Shown piece after piece: positions 18,343 through 26,487 of a stretch of DNA of 64,000 nucleotides (positions are counted from its first letter, which is position 1; every line of letters begins with the position of its first letter). The DNA lies in the NCBI RefSeq assembly GCF_027533645.1, contig NZ_JAQAGY010000014.1, forward strand, positions 124,001-188,000, read 5' to 3'. Source of the stretch: Paenibacillus caseinilyticus (GTDB taxonomy: Bacteria; Bacillota; Bacilli; Paenibacillales; NBRC-103111). Both the position numbers and the translations under genes were made by a program. The notes below the pieces were generated by a model that was not told the origin of the DNA, did not search any database, and worked only from the letters and a program-made list of their open reading frames with translations.

Positions 18343-18518
18343 AGTTGAACGACCACCCGAGAATTTTAAACTATACGGCAATGAATACATGTTCTTGTCA
18401 TTTACGGCTAAGGATGTATGTTCTTGTCATGCACTTTTGACAAGAACATACATCCTTAAAAAGAAAAAACCGCAACTTATGCGGCCCTTAATGAATATAT
18501 GTTCTTGTCCTCCGACAA
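18343..18518 (+). repeat. Interspersed hairpin repeat, copy 1
   Basis: About 176 bp, beginning AGTTGAACGACCACCCGAGA and ending TTCTTGTCCTCCGACA. It contains a perfect 20-bp stem with an 8-nt loop (arms 18410-18429 and 18438-18457) built around TGTTCTTGTCA, then an A-rich linker and a small CCGCA/TGCGG hairpin (about 18470-18484). Related copies are at 27284 and 60981. It occupies most of the gap between the TetR gene and the sulfur cluster. Confidence 0.85.
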
Positions 18519-18607
18519 GAGCCATCTTCCCGTCAAAAGAAAAGTTGAATTCCTAATTTAGTATTCCAATCGTATGAATAACTATGTTGGGAAATTTAGA
18601 AACAGAA

Positions 18608-18632
18608 ACCATCAGTTTCATCAACTGATGGT
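18608..18632. terminator. Terminator at the end of the sulfur cluster
   Basis: A perfect stem ACCATCAGTT/AACTGATGGT with a 5-nt loop. T-rich sequence flanks it on both sides. It lies 6 bp beyond the restored stop of the leftmost rhodanese, so it probably ends the leftward cluster. Confidence 0.7.
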
Positions 18633-18637
18633 TCTCA

Positions 18638-19034
18638 TTATTTCTTTATTTTCCCCTGCCACGCCATGATACCGCCATGGAGATGAGCCATCTGCGTATA
18701 ACCCTGTTTACTCAGTATGGCGGCTGCCTGCTTACTCACTCCTCATCCCACTTCGACAGTACATGTAGACATTTTTATCTTTAGGAATTTCAGATACTTT
18801 ATTTTTCAGCCGTGACAAAGGAATATTGATTGCGCCAGGAATATAGCCTGTATTGAACTCTCCGGCCTCCCGAACATCAATAAGAATCGGGTTTTTCTGG
18901 TTCTGAAGCTCTTGTCCGAAGTCTTTGTAGCTTAACGTCCGCGTCCGTAATCCCTTTGTCGGAGCTAACCTTTTGTATAGAAACCATACCGCCACAATAA
19001 CCAATACAATCTTAATAATGGATGTCGTGTCCAC
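18638..19034 (-). pseudogene. Membrane-anchored rhodanese, broken by a 4-bp duplication
   Basis: A GTG start at 19034 gives one N-terminal membrane segment (IIKIVLVIVAVWFLYK), then a rhodanese domain with ILIDVREAGEF and the active-site loop YCRSGMRS. Directly after MRS a tandem GAGT-GAGT (18734-18741 on the plus strand) shifts the frame and causes a stop. Removing one GAGT restores the normal C-terminus (SKQAAAILSKQGY ... GGIMAWQGK) ending at 18638. The family (YibN-like single-domain rhodanese) carries sulfane sulfur on the loop Cys, which is still encoded here. The protein is cut just after the catalytic loop and is probably inactive. It is the last gene of the cluster, 20 bp after the repressor gene. 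Confidence 0.85.
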
Positions 19035-19054
19035 TTCCCACTCTCCCCATGCCG

Positions 19055-19324
19055 TTATCTGCTTTTCACTAAGAGCTCCATGGCTTCTTTGACTACCTGG
19101 CTGGTATCTTTTCCTGCTTCTTTTTGCTCTAGAATACACTGCTCCAAGTTGACGGCTACTATATATGCGATGGCTTTATCAGCCGCGCTGCGAATCGCGG
19201 AGAGCTGACTTACAACATCCTTGCAGTTCTTGCTCTCCTCCATCATATTAAGAACCCCCCGCACTTGGCCTTCCATCCGCTTCAATCTTCTTTTCACATC
19301 ATCATCATAAATCAATTCAATCAC
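19055..19324 (-). CDS. cstR: CsoR-family repressor, CstR-like persulfide sensor
   Basis: 89 aa, a DUF156/CsoR four-helix protein (RRLKRMEGQVRGVLNMMEE). The ligand positions decide the subtype. Cys34 (KNCKD) and Cys63 (LEQC) are present, but the His of copper-sensing CsoR is replaced (AVNLEQC, Asn at that site). Cys-x-Cys without His is the pattern of CstR, which senses persulfides and polysulfides by linking the two cysteines. The surrounding rhodanese/TusA/persulfide-dioxygenase genes fit this. A 16-bp operator-like palindrome lies 15 bp upstream, so autoregulation is likely; five similar sites occur across the cluster. Confidence 0.88.
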   Translation of the reverse strand: MIELIYDDDVKRRLKRMEGQVRGVLNMMEESKNCKDVVSQLSAIRSAADKAIAYIVAVNLEQCILEQKEAGKDTSQVVKEAMELLVKSR

Positions 19325-19338
19325 CCTTTCCTTTCCTT

Positions 19339-19354
19339 ATACGTGTATGGGTAT
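19339..19354. promoter_or_regulatory. CstR-type operator 1 (upstream of cstR)
   Basis: ATACGTGTATGGGTAT: right half GGGTAT intact, left half degenerate. Same 16-bp length as the other five sites. It lies 15 bp upstream of the repressor start. Confidence 0.6.
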
Positions 19355-19412
19355 ATTATAGCCTTGAATATTCGCAGCTAACAATAAGAAAGGAGTGAAT
19401 AAAGGTTTAGCC

Positions 19413-19892
19413 TTAAATAAACAAGTTTACTTTCCCTTCAGATGCATCTCCAAGATAAGCAGCAACACCGGCATATTCGATCCCATCAAGCAGCTCTTCT
19501 TCTTGCAGACCCAAAAGGTCCATTGTCATGGTACAAGCGACAAGCTTAACCCCTTGCTCTTGCGCCAATTCGATCAATTGAGGCAAGCTCAGCGCGTTAT
19601 GCTTCTTCATTACGTGCTTAATCATCTGTGGACCCATTCCGGCAAAGTTCATCTTTGACAGACCAAGCTTATTCGCACCGCGCGGCATCATTTTGCCGAA
19701 CATTCTTTCCAGGAAACCTTTCTTTACAGCAATCGGTTCGTCTTTTCTTAGAGCATTCAAGCCCCAGAAGGTAAAGAATATCGTTACCTCGTGGTCGTAG
19801 GCAGCAGCCCCGTTGGCGATAATAAAGGCGGCGATCGCCTTATCCAATTCTCCACTAAAGAGTACAATTGTAGATTTTTCTTTCTGTGTCAC
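19413..19892 (-). CDS. DsrE/DsrF-like (DsrE2) sulfur-carrier family protein
   Basis: 159 aa from a GTG at 19892 (GGGGAG site 8 nt upstream; the ORF extends further but the added region overlaps the operator). Features of the DsrE2 group: STIVLFSGELDKAIAAFIIANGAAA, IFFTFWGLNAL, a long insert with Lys/Met (GFLERMFGKMMPRG), and KLVACTMTMDLLGL with the conserved Cys. Such proteins accept or deliver sulfane sulfur with TusA and rhodaneses, often near the membrane. It has its own operator-like site at 19925, so it may be an independent transcription unit. Confidence 0.85.
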   Translation of the reverse strand: MTQKEKSTIVLFSGELDKAIAAFIIANGAAAYDHEVTIFFTFWGLNALRKDEPIAVKKGFLERMFGKMMPRGANKLGLSKMNFAGMGPQMIKHVMKKHNALSLPQLIELAQEQGVKLVACTMTMDLLGLQEEELLDGIEYAGVAAYLGDASEGKVNLFI

Positions 19893-19924
19893 GTGAACAT
19901 CTCCCCATTCATTTTTTGATACAT

Positions 19925-19940
19925 ATACCTGTATAGGTAT
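19925..19940. promoter_or_regulatory. CstR-type operator 2
   Basis: ATACCTGTATAGGTAT, a 16-bp near-palindrome in the gap between the DsrE2-like gene and the upstream rhodanese gene, 33 bp before the GTG start. Confidence 0.65.
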
Positions 19941-19966
19941 TATTAATTTGAAAAAATAATGGACCA

Positions 19967-20338
19967 TTAATGTCCAGTAGTGTCCACCCATACATAGCTA
20001 GATAAATTTGTAAACCCTGATTTAAGAAGATTCCTTGCCGCCTTTTTAATTTTGTATTCTGATGAAGAGACGATAACAATCTCGTCGGCCGAGCTCAGCT
20101 CGTTCTTCCTTACATGCGGCAACCTGCCTACATAAATGTTGATGGCACCGGGGATATGCTGTTTATAGTAATCCACAGGATCCCTGACATCGAGCACTTT
20201 CACTTTTTGGTTCTTCATTTTTTCAAACAGAAGTGTTTCGTTATGAATAGGCCTAAGGCCCTTTACCGGCTTCATTCTCTTGTAGGAGAAAACCATGAGT
20301 GCTAACACTAATGAATACAGAAACCAATTCAATCGCAT
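19967..20338 (-). CDS. Membrane-anchored rhodanese-like protein lacking the catalytic Cys
   Basis: 123 aa with a strong RBS (GAAGGAGGGC-ATG). One N-terminal membrane segment (LNWFLYSLVLALMVFSYK), then a rhodanese fold with VKVLDVRDPVDYY and HIPGAINI. The active-site loop, normally CRSGxRS, reads S-S-S-E-Y-K-I, so the persulfide-carrying cysteine is Ser. It is a paralogue of the broken rhodanese at 18638 (same anchor and KPVKGLRP/APTKGLRT linker). It probably lacks sulfurtransferase activity and may be decaying or have a binding role. A perfect palindromic operator lies 35 bp upstream. Confidence 0.85.
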   Translation of the reverse strand: MRLNWFLYSLVLALMVFSYKRMKPVKGLRPIHNETLLFEKMKNQKVKVLDVRDPVDYYKQHIPGAINIYVGRLPHVRKNELSSADEIVIVSSSEYKIKKAARNLLKSGFTNLSSYVWVDTTGH

Positions 20339-20372
20339 GCCCTCCTTCGTTCAAAGGGTATGTCCTTATTTT

Positions 20373-20388
20373 ATACCCCATGGGGTAT
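20373..20388. promoter_or_regulatory. CstR-type operator 3 (perfect palindrome)
   Basis: ATACCCCATGGGGTAT, a perfect 16-bp palindrome 35 bp upstream of the Cys-less rhodanese start. It is the best match to the G-tract operators known for CsoR/CstR repressors. Confidence 0.8.
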
Positions 20389-20415
20389 TTAATCAAGTGT
20401 AATTTTATTCCTTTT

Positions 20416-20769
20416 TTATACCCTGACAACAAGCTTAGCCGTTGTTGCTACCTTATCCATCCAATCCAGCGATACTTTCTTGATGGGAATGTCCTTGTAT
20501 TCTTCATTGCAATCAGAATAGGGTACAACAAAAGTTACTCCATATTGAATCGCCAGCTGCTTGAGTATCATAATTGATGACAGAGGAATTTGTTCTTGCA
20601 CGGTAATGGCAGACGAGCTGCCATAGTTCAGCAAGGCAGCCCCTCTACACGAAAGTGCTAAGATAACTTTGGCGCCTGTAGTCGCCTCAGTAACAGCCGT
20701 ATTCAACGGTGCGTAAACAGATTCCATTTCTTCGTAGGAGGCGAAGATTATTACTCTCGGATCTTCCAT
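20416..20769 (-). CDS. Small DsrE-like conserved protein
   Basis: 117 aa, soluble, starting at ATG 20769 after GAGGTGAG. The fold looks like a short alpha/beta DsrE-type protein (VIIFASYEEMESVYAPLNTAV; AKVILALSCRGAALL; GVTFVVPYSDC). Cysteines at about 41 and 87 could carry sulfur. The family assignment rests on general pattern and on neighbours of the same type, so a specific function is not claimed. It lies in the run of leftward sulfur genes, 20 bp after the DUF202 gene. Confidence 0.6.
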   Translation of the reverse strand: MEDPRVIIFASYEEMESVYAPLNTAVTEATTGAKVILALSCRGAALLNYGSSSAITVQEQIPLSSIMILKQLAIQYGVTFVVPYSDCNEEYKDIPIKKVSLDWMDKVATTAKLVVRV

Positions 20770-20789
20770 AGTAGTTTCTCACCTCAACA

Positions 20790-21164
20790 TCAGTAAAAAA
20801 GCAAGATAATCACTAACGCCAGTAAAAAGATATCTACTAAACCTAAGCTTGCAAAGGTGATCCACACCGATAACCTGGGGGACAGAAATGTTTCATTATT
20901 AATTCCTTTTTGTTTATGCAAGTACTCCTTTGTTGCACAAGCCATAATAATAGCTCCAAGAAACACGGCTCCTATTCCAATGGCTGCTGCAATCCAATGC
21001 CCGATATGCTGCGGAGAAGTAGAACGAAACACCACGCCAGCAGCTAAAAATCCCAAACCAATAATTGCAATTCCTGTGCGTACCCAAGCTAAAAAAGTTC
21101 TTTCATTAGCGAGATGCTGCTGAATATATTTTGAGTCAAGGGTTTTACTTTCTTCCATTGACAC
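20790..21164 (-). CDS. DUF202 (YidH-type) membrane protein
   Basis: 124 aa. The N-terminus ESKTLDSKYIQQHLANERTFLAWVRTGIAIIGLG is the DUF202 signature (LANERTFLAW). Three membrane segments follow. The start is GTG 21164 (GAGGGGGAG 4 nt upstream) or ATG 21158. DUF202 proteins have no established biochemistry; occurrence in sulfur and thiosulfate gene clusters suggests a membrane accessory role here (inference). Confidence 0.85.
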   Translation of the reverse strand: MSMEESKTLDSKYIQQHLANERTFLAWVRTGIAIIGLGFLAAGVVFRSTSPQHIGHWIAAAIGIGAVFLGAIIMACATKEYLHKQKGINNETFLSPRLSVWITFASLGLVDIFLLALVIILLFY

Positions 21165-21254
21165 ATGACTCCCCCTCTACCCATACAAGGAAATTAGACT
21201 AATACGATGTGTTTTCAAAAAAGGAATGACAACGTAATGTCATTCCTTTTTCTG

Positions 21255-21482
21255 TTAGGCCTTTTTAATCCAGAATTTATAAACTCCATTTTCTTCCGTA
21301 TCTTGAACTAGCTCATGCCCCGTACTTTTCGCCCAGGCTGCCAAATCATTCTTAGCCCCTTTATCTGTCGCATGTACTTCTAAAACCTGCCCGGATTCCA
21401 ATTCATCAATTGTCTTTTTTGTCCTTACAATAGGCATCGGACAAGCTAACCCTTTAGCATCCAATACTTTATGACTATCCAT
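21255..21482 (-). CDS. tusA: TusA-like sulfur carrier
   Basis: 75 aa from ATG 21482 (AAGGAGG 7 nt upstream; the longer ORF overlaps the upstream gene in another frame). The family signature CPMP is at residues 14-17 (KGLACPMPIVRTKKTIDEL), with Cys14 as the persulfide-carrying residue, followed by GQVLEVHATDKGAKNDLAAWAKSTGHEL. TusA proteins relay sulfane sulfur between rhodaneses, DsrE proteins and acceptors. It is 13 bp downstream of the persulfide-dioxygenase-like gene and probably cotranscribed with it. Confidence 0.93.
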   Translation of the reverse strand: MDSHKVLDAKGLACPMPIVRTKKTIDELESGQVLEVHATDKGAKNDLAAWAKSTGHELVQDTEENGVYKFWIKKA

Positions 21483-21495
21483 TTCGAATTCCTCC

Positions 21496-22641
21496 TTATT
21501 TATCGTGAACGGCACAGCGGTTCGGACCAATTTCCATCTCGCGCTGTTCCTCTTCATTGGGGTTGATTTTGCCCATATTGGTTTGACGGATTTCTTGATA
21601 TGCATTTGGCTGAGGAGGAAGATTTTCCGTCACAGTCTTACGGAACTCACTTTCATCCTGAATGTTTAAGCCCGGGTTATTCTTGTAGAGATCACCTAAA
21701 CGACCGGATACAAGTCCGCCTGCTTCAAGCTCAGTTACTTTTCCGAAATGGGCTGGAAGAACAACCAGATCTTCAGACAAAAACTTATAGCGGCTGTAGA
21801 GGGTCTTACGAAGATCACCGACCCAGTCTTCAGCAAGGCCAGCCAAATCTGGACGACCGATGGATTCTACAAATAGAATATCGCCGGAGAGGAGGAACTT
21901 ATTGTCAATGATGAAGGACGTGGAACCGATTGTATGACCAGGAGAATAGATAGGCTGAACAACAATGGTTTCATTGCCGACATAAATATTGTTCCCCTCT
22001 TCCAATGGTTCATAGCTGAATGTAACCTCCGTCGCATCTTTTGGAGGCAAGTGATAAGTTGCACCATATTTATCCGCTAATGCGCGCCCACCAGAGATAT
22101 GGTCAGCATGAAGATGTGTATCAATGGTGTGAATAAGCTTCGCATTCTTTTCCTTGAGGAAGCTCTCATACTGATCAATCATCCGATTCGTATCGATAAT
22201 GGCGGCTTCGCCTTTTGAGAGCACCATATAGGAGAGACAGCCTTTGCCAATACGAACAAATTGATAAAGCTCTCCTCCGCCGGACAGGTCGGCAACCTTC
22301 ACGGGTTCCAGGTACTCACTCCATGATTTCATGCCGCCCTCAAGATAAGACACATTGCTTCTCCCTGCTTCGGCAATTTGTTCAGCAACAAATTTGGATG
22401 AGCCTTCTTTGGCGCAAACCACCAACACGTCTTTTCCATCCGGAATTTGTTCAAGTGCCGGATCGACTCCATCGATGAGGTCAAAGTACGGGATGTTGAT
22501 AACCTCAACACTTTGGCCTTCGATTTTCCAATCCATAAAATCCGTCTCGTTCCGCACATCAAGGATAAATAACTCTTGATTATTCAGAACTTTTTTAGCT
22601 ACTTCTTTGGCATTTATCTTTTGAATCATGTATGTTGTCAT
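21496..22641 (-). CDS. Rhodanese/metallo-beta-lactamase fusion, persulfide dioxygenase-like (CstB-type)
   Basis: 381 aa from ATG 22641 (GGGGGGG 6 nt upstream). Residues 1-115 form a rhodanese domain ([13 protein letters not shown]; active-site Cys in [10 protein letters not shown]). Residues about 125-330 form a metallo-beta-lactamase domain of the ETHE1/persulfide-dioxygenase type: [36 protein letters not shown] and LPAHFG supply the iron ligands. Known CstB proteins also combine these domains to oxidise persulfide to sulfite or thiosulfate. Here the rhodanese comes first. Neighbouring TusA, DsrE and a TauE/SafE sulfite-exporter-like gene support the same pathway. Confidence 0.9.
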   Translation of the reverse strand: MTTYMIQKINAKEVAKKVLNNQELFILDVRNETDFMDWKIEGQSVEVINIPYFDLIDGVDPALEQIPDGKDVLVVCAKEGSSKFVAEQIAEAGRSNVSYLEGGMKSWSEYLEPVKVADLSGGGELYQFVRIGKGCLSYMVLSKGEAAIIDTNRMIDQYESFLKEKNAKLIHTIDTHLHADHISGGRALADKYGATYHLPPKDATEVTFSYEPLEEGNNIYVGNETIVVQPIYSPGHTIGSTSFIIDNKFLLSGDILFVESIGRPDLAGLAEDWVGDLRKTLYSRYKFLSEDLVVLPAHFGKVTELEAGGLVSGRLGDLYKNNPGLNIQDESEFRKTVTENLPPQPNAYQEIRQTNMGKINPNEEEQREMEIGPNRCAVHDK

Positions 22642-22663
22642 CTTGGAACCCCCCCACTTGTTA

Positions 22664-23059
22664 TTAGAATGTGAGCGTAACATTGGCATCTTGAGCAAAA
22701 TCAAGGAATGTAACAGCCCCGCCGACATCAATACCTTCAATGAAGTCTTCTTTCTTTAAGTTCATGACATCCATCGTCATTTGGCAGGCAATGATCTTGA
22801 CGCCCATTTCCTGAGCCATCTCCACTAATTGAGGGATGGAAGGAACATTAGCCGCTTTAAAGCCTTGCTCAAAATGCTCTTTACCTGCAGGCATCTGGAG
22901 CTGTTGGTAAGCTTGTTTATGGATCAAATTCAAGCCTTCAAAAGTAAAGAAGATCGCTACCTCCGCATCTGTCGCAGCTGCCGCTGTCGCGATATTGAAT
23001 ACTTTATATGCATCGAATAAGCCGCCATTGCTTGCGATGATTGCGAGTTTGTTTGCCAT
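22664..23059 (-). CDS. DsrE/DsrF-like sulfur-transfer protein
   Basis: 131 aa from ATG 23059 (GGAGG 9 nt upstream). [40 protein letters not shown] and [14 protein letters not shown], with the conserved Cys, match the DsrE family. It is a shorter paralogue of the protein at 19413 without the Met/Lys insert. It sits between the TusA-rhodanese fusion and the CstB-like gene with gaps of 20-35 bp, so it is probably in one operon with them. Confidence 0.88.
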   Translation of the reverse strand: MANKLAIIASNGGLFDAYKVFNIATAAAATDAEVAIFFTFEGLNLIHKQAYQQLQMPAGKEHFEQGFKAANVPSIPQLVEMAQEMGVKIIACQMTMDVMNLKKEDFIEGIDVGGAVTFLDFAQDANVTLTF

Positions 23060-23091
23060 GATTTTATTCCTCCATTTTTTTGAATGATTGA

Positions 23092-23664
23092 TTAATCCTT
23101 TTCTACTTCCCCTGTCCACTCCGTCATTCCAGGCAGGACATTCTTGACTTTGGTAAAGCCCTTTTCAGCTAAGGTTTGACATGCCATATCACTGCGGCTG
23201 CCGGTACGGCATACAACGAAATATTCTTTATCCGGATTCAACTCGTGGATTCGCTGCTCCAATTCGCCTGCAGGAATGGATTTAGCTCCTGGCAGACGTC
23301 CGAACGCAAACTCAGCCGGTTCACGGACGTCCAAAATGTTTATTTCCTCACCGCTTGCTATTTTCGACTTCATCTCTTCAAGTGATGCTGTATGAGGATA
23401 TTGGGTTTCGGTTTTTACTTCTGACGGATCCGATTTACGGATAAAATGACGGAACACTTCGCCTTCTTCCTTTAATCCGATATACTGATGCCCAGTGCGC
23501 TTTGCCCAGCTTTGAAGATCGGCTACGGAACCCTTATCTGTTGCTCTTACCTCCAAAACTTCACCAGTATTTAACCCTTCTATTGCTTTTTTGGTACGAA
23601 CCACAGGCATGGGACAAGCCAAGCCTTCACATTCCAACGTTTGATTTGCTTGTAAGGTGCTCAT
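23092..23664 (-). CDS. TusA-rhodanese fusion (CstA-like)
   Basis: 190 aa. Residues 1-75 are a TusA domain (ECEGLACPMPVVRTKKAIEG; GEVLEVRATDKGSVADLQSW). Residues about 90-190 are a rhodanese (INILDVREPAEFAFGRLPGA; active-site loop VVCRTGSRSDMACQTL). Both catalytic cysteines are present. S. aureus CstA is a related multidomain sulfurtransferase controlled by CstR. The start has a GGAAAGGATGG site. It probably hands sulfur between the free TusA and DsrE proteins and the dioxygenase. Confidence 0.92.
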   Translation of the reverse strand: MSTLQANQTLECEGLACPMPVVRTKKAIEGLNTGEVLEVRATDKGSVADLQSWAKRTGHQYIGLKEEGEVFRHFIRKSDPSEVKTETQYPHTASLEEMKSKIASGEEINILDVREPAEFAFGRLPGAKSIPAGELEQRIHELNPDKEYFVVCRTGSRSDMACQTLAEKGFTKVKNVLPGMTEWTGEVEKD

Positions 23665-23690
23665 GTTACACCATCCTTTCCAGGTTATAA

Positions 23691-23996
23691 TTATTTACCC
23701 AATTTGATTTGCCCAGGCCAAACCGACATCCCGCCCGGCATATTTACTACTTTGTACCCCAAGGCTGTGAGATAATCACAAGCCATCCCGCTACGGTTTC
23801 CGCTGCGGCAAACCACAACCATCTCTTCTTCCTTATTCAACTCGCTATGTCTGGTTTCCAACTCGCCCAAAGGAATATGCCTCGCTTCGGGAATATGACC
23901 AGATTCCCACTCTTCATGTTCCCGTACATCCAAGATTTCGATTTTTTCTCCTTTTTTGATTCTTTCTGCCACTTCATGAGGTGATTGTTCACGCAT
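23691..23996 (-). CDS. Single-domain rhodanese sulfurtransferase
   Basis: 101 aa, RBS GGAGGAG 5 nt before ATG. It is a complete rhodanese fold with IEILDVREHEEWESGHIPEARHIP, the active-site loop VVVCRSGNRSGMACDYL, and the C-terminal PGGMSVWPGQ. Cys at about 63 and the downstream Arg are intact, so it should be active. It is the only undamaged stand-alone rhodanese of the cluster. Confidence 0.92.
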   Translation of the reverse strand: MREQSPHEVAERIKKGEKIEILDVREHEEWESGHIPEARHIPLGELETRHSELNKEEEMVVVCRSGNRSGMACDYLTALGYKVVNMPGGMSVWPGQIKLGK

Positions 23997-24009
23997 GGTA
24001 TCTCCTCCA

Positions 24010-24789
24010 CTAGGTTAAAATATCAATCCATATTTTGATGACCGTAGCCACGATAAGAGCGGCCAATATCCACTGAAGAACTTTCGTATTTAATTTCTTA
24101 CTAATTTTTGCCCCGATTGGTGAAGCAATCGTACTGGCCACGACCATGACGATGGACGGTATCAGAAGCATGTGGCCCCCCATAAACTTACCAGCCGTGG
24201 AACCGACCGATGAAATGAAGGTAATAGCAAGCGATGAGGCAATGGCCACACGCGTCGGTATTTTTAGAATGACCAACATCACCGGAACCGTGATAAATGC
24301 CCCCGCCGCGCCGACAATTCCAGAAAGGATGCCGATAATGGCGGCCAGTATGGCTGCGAGAGGCTTATTAAACTGCAGCTTTGTATAATCAGTATCCTCG
24401 TTGGCTTTCTTCGGCAGAAACATCATAATGCCCGCAATAAGCGCAAGGACGGCATATACGAGATTGATTACTTCGTCCGGCAGGAATTTAGAACCATATC
24501 CTCCAACAAAGCTTCCGATAACAATTGCGATACCCATAGATATTACCAAGGATTTATTAATGTAGCCGCCTTTGCGGAAAGCGTACATTCCCGCTAATGT
24601 TGCGAAAAAAACTTGTACTGCGCTGATCGCCGAAACTTCTTGAGCCGTGAAGGCTAGAAAACCTAATGCCGGCGGGATATACAGCAGCATGGGATATTTG
24701 ATAATGGATCCGCCGATACCGACCATTCCTGAAATTAAGGAACCGATAAAACCAATTACGAACAGCGTAATAATCCAACCGATATCCAT
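24010..24789 (-). CDS. TauE/SafE family sulfite/organosulfur exporter-like membrane protein
   Basis: 259 aa with about eight membrane segments and the TauE/SafE pattern: SLISGMVGIGGSIIKYPMLL near the N-terminus and the repeated half ILSGIVGAAGAFITVPVML. In CstR regulons a TauE protein is thought to export sulfite made by the persulfide dioxygenase; the same role is inferred. It begins at ATG 24789 after AAAGGAG. Two operator-like palindromes (24843 and 24983) lie upstream. Confidence 0.9.
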   Translation of the reverse strand: MDIGWIITLFVIGFIGSLISGMVGIGGSIIKYPMLLYIPPALGFLAFTAQEVSAISAVQVFFATLAGMYAFRKGGYINKSLVISMGIAIVIGSFVGGYGSKFLPDEVINLVYAVLALIAGIMMFLPKKANEDTDYTKLQFNKPLAAILAAIIGILSGIVGAAGAFITVPVMLVILKIPTRVAIASSLAITFISSVGSTAGKFMGGHMLLIPSIVMVVASTIASPIGAKISKKLNTKVLQWILAALIVATVIKIWIDILT

Positions 24790-24842
24790 AGGGACTCCTT
24801 TCTTGGGTATTCATGTAGTTTGTTCATTATTTGACATTCCAT

Positions 24843-24858
24843 ATACCCAATGGGGTAT
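24843..24858. promoter_or_regulatory. CstR-type operator 4 (upstream of tauE)
   Basis: ATACCCAATGGGGTAT, 54 bp upstream of the TauE start; halves ATACCC and GGGTAT are intact. Confidence 0.75.
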
Positions 24859-24982
24859 AATTTTGAGTAAAAAAAATGGGTTGTTCCTCATCTCTAAAAA
24901 AAGATTAGAGTTGTTGTAGTTTGACCACTTCCCTTTCTTGAATATGATTTATAAGATGTAACCTTATTTACTATTAATACAT

Positions 24983-24998
24983 ATACCCGTATGGGTAT
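24983..24998. promoter_or_regulatory. CstR-type operator 5
   Basis: ATACCCGTATGGGTAT, 140 bp centre to centre from operator 4, in the gap between the broken flavoprotein gene and tauE. Both halves are intact; the spacer is GTAT, as in operators 1 and 2. Confidence 0.75.
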
Positions 24999-25074
24999 GT
25001 TGATACTATAACGCATTTTATTTTCTTCGTCAACACCAATCGAAGATAAGGAGTGTTCTCCATTCTCACAAGTA

Positions 25075-25634
25075 TTACAGAACATGCGCCAAAGGCACCG
25101 CAGTTTTTACCCCCCGCAAATCTGTTGTTTGTACTGCATCACCAACTGCATAAATCCCATCACAATTCGTTTGCATATCCGACAAAGCCTCCTCCAATAA
25201 CGATGGCACTTTGCACGTCTTTGTGATCGACATACTCTTTAATACGGTCCGTATCCGGAATATTACGAAGCGTGAAGATAAACTTGCTTTCAATTCCTGG
25301 TATTGGAGGCTTGATTGGCTTTGCGCCTGGGGACATGATCAAGTAATCGAACGCTTCTTCATATACACCCTTATCGCGACTGTTGACTGTTATCTTCTTT
25401 GCCTTGGTGTCTACTTTGACAACCTCACTTCTTGTACGAACGTCAAGGTTGAATCTCGTCTTCATGCTTTCAGGAGTCTGTACCAACAGTTTTGAACGTT
25501 CTGTAATCGTCTCTCCAATGTAATAAGGAAGGCCGCAATTGGCGAAGGATGCATGCTCATCCAATCTTCTTAGCCTTGCTGCAGCGAGAAGCTCCTCCTG
25601 CAACACCACCGACAATAAGGATCTTCTTGTTCAT
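25075..25634 (-). pseudogene. CoA-disulfide reductase-like FAD/NAD flavoprotein, degraded
   Basis: The start (MNKKILIVGGVAGGAS) is intact at 25634 but a frameshift near 25583-25592 breaks the FAD-binding motif. The restored frame runs AAARLRRLDEHASFANCGLPYYIG, with the family's redox Cys in NCG, to IVIGGGFVG. There it jumps at about 25175 straight to MQTNCDGIYAVGDA, removing roughly 100-120 residues including most of the NADH domain. The sequence then ends early after VPLAHVL, without the dimerisation domain. At least three lesions make this a dead gene. The intact family reduces CoA persulfides and disulfides. Its operator (25654) is still in place. Confidence 0.9.
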
Positions 25635-25653
25635 CGCAATCTCCCTTTCTTAT

Positions 25654-25669
25654 ATACCCTGTGGGGTAT
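25654..25669. promoter_or_regulatory. CstR-type operator 6 (upstream of the flavoprotein pseudogene)
   Basis: ATACCCTGTGGGGTAT, 19 bp before the pseudogene start; both half-sites are intact. Confidence 0.75.
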
Positions 25670-25799
25670 TTATGGGGCTATCTTACACTGATCGCTGGCT
25701 CTAGACTGTGATGTAAATTACAGATTAAAATGAAAAATGCCGATCCTGTTGAACGTCTCCGTTCGGACCGGCAGAATGTTTTCCTTCAACGCCATAAAC

Positions 25800-26393
25800 C
25801 TAATTATGTTCTGTAGATGCCATAGCAGCTGCCTTCGTTACTTGAACGGTGCCAAAGGGATGCTCAGGCGGAGCATATATAGCGTAAACTTTCAGCGGTA
25901 TAGATCCTCTATTGGTTATATTGTGCCATTTTCCTGCAGGGATCATAATGGCGAAGTCCTCATATGCCTTTACCTCAAAGTCTAATATATCTTTACTGTC
26001 TCCCATTTGGACAAGTCCTTGTCCCTCTTCAATCCGGATGAACTGGTCCGTTGTTGGATGAACTTCTAAACCAATGTCATCTCCAACATTAATACTCATC
26101 AAAGTCACTTGCAAATGTTTTCCAGACCATAAAGCCGTACGGTAAGTATTGTTTTGCTTCGTAGCCGCGTCAATATTTACGACAAAAGGTTGGTTTCCGT
26201 AATCTTTTACTGTTCCTCCATGGCTAGAACGAACGAGTGTCTCATTTTTAATGCATGGAGTATCCCAAAATGTGTGTTGGACAGGAATGTATTGTGTAAA
26301 TACATGGTTTCTAGCCCTAAAATCAGCATAATACATTGGTTTATTAAGATAATAGGCATAGTACGGATAAGAGGTATTAGGAACATTATACAT
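25800..26393 (-). CDS. Cupin-domain protein
   Basis: 197 aa. The first 60 residues are Tyr/Asn-rich (NTSYPYYAYYLNKPMYYADF), a composition seen in spore-coat-associated proteins. A single cupin domain follows: GDDIGLEVHPTTDQFIRIEEGQGLVQMG (motif 1) and IMIPAGKWHNITNRG (motif 2), then VYAIYAPPEHPFGTV. The His/Glu metal ligands are recognisable. The RBS is AGAAGGGA. The substrate is unknown. It is a single gene, not obviously part of the sulfur cluster. Confidence 0.8.
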   Translation of the reverse strand: MYNVPNTSYPYYAYYLNKPMYYADFRARNHVFTQYIPVQHTFWDTPCIKNETLVRSSHGGTVKDYGNQPFVVNIDAATKQNNTYRTALWSGKHLQVTLMSINVGDDIGLEVHPTTDQFIRIEEGQGLVQMGDSKDILDFEVKAYEDFAIMIPAGKWHNITNRGSIPLKVYAIYAPPEHPFGTVQVTKAAAMASTEHN

Positions 26394-26487
26394 AGCAGGT
26401 CATTCCCTTCTCAGGATTATAGGATGCATTATATGCCTGTGTTCGGTTAACGTGCCTATGGTACATGGTCGGTAACAGCCTTACGCA

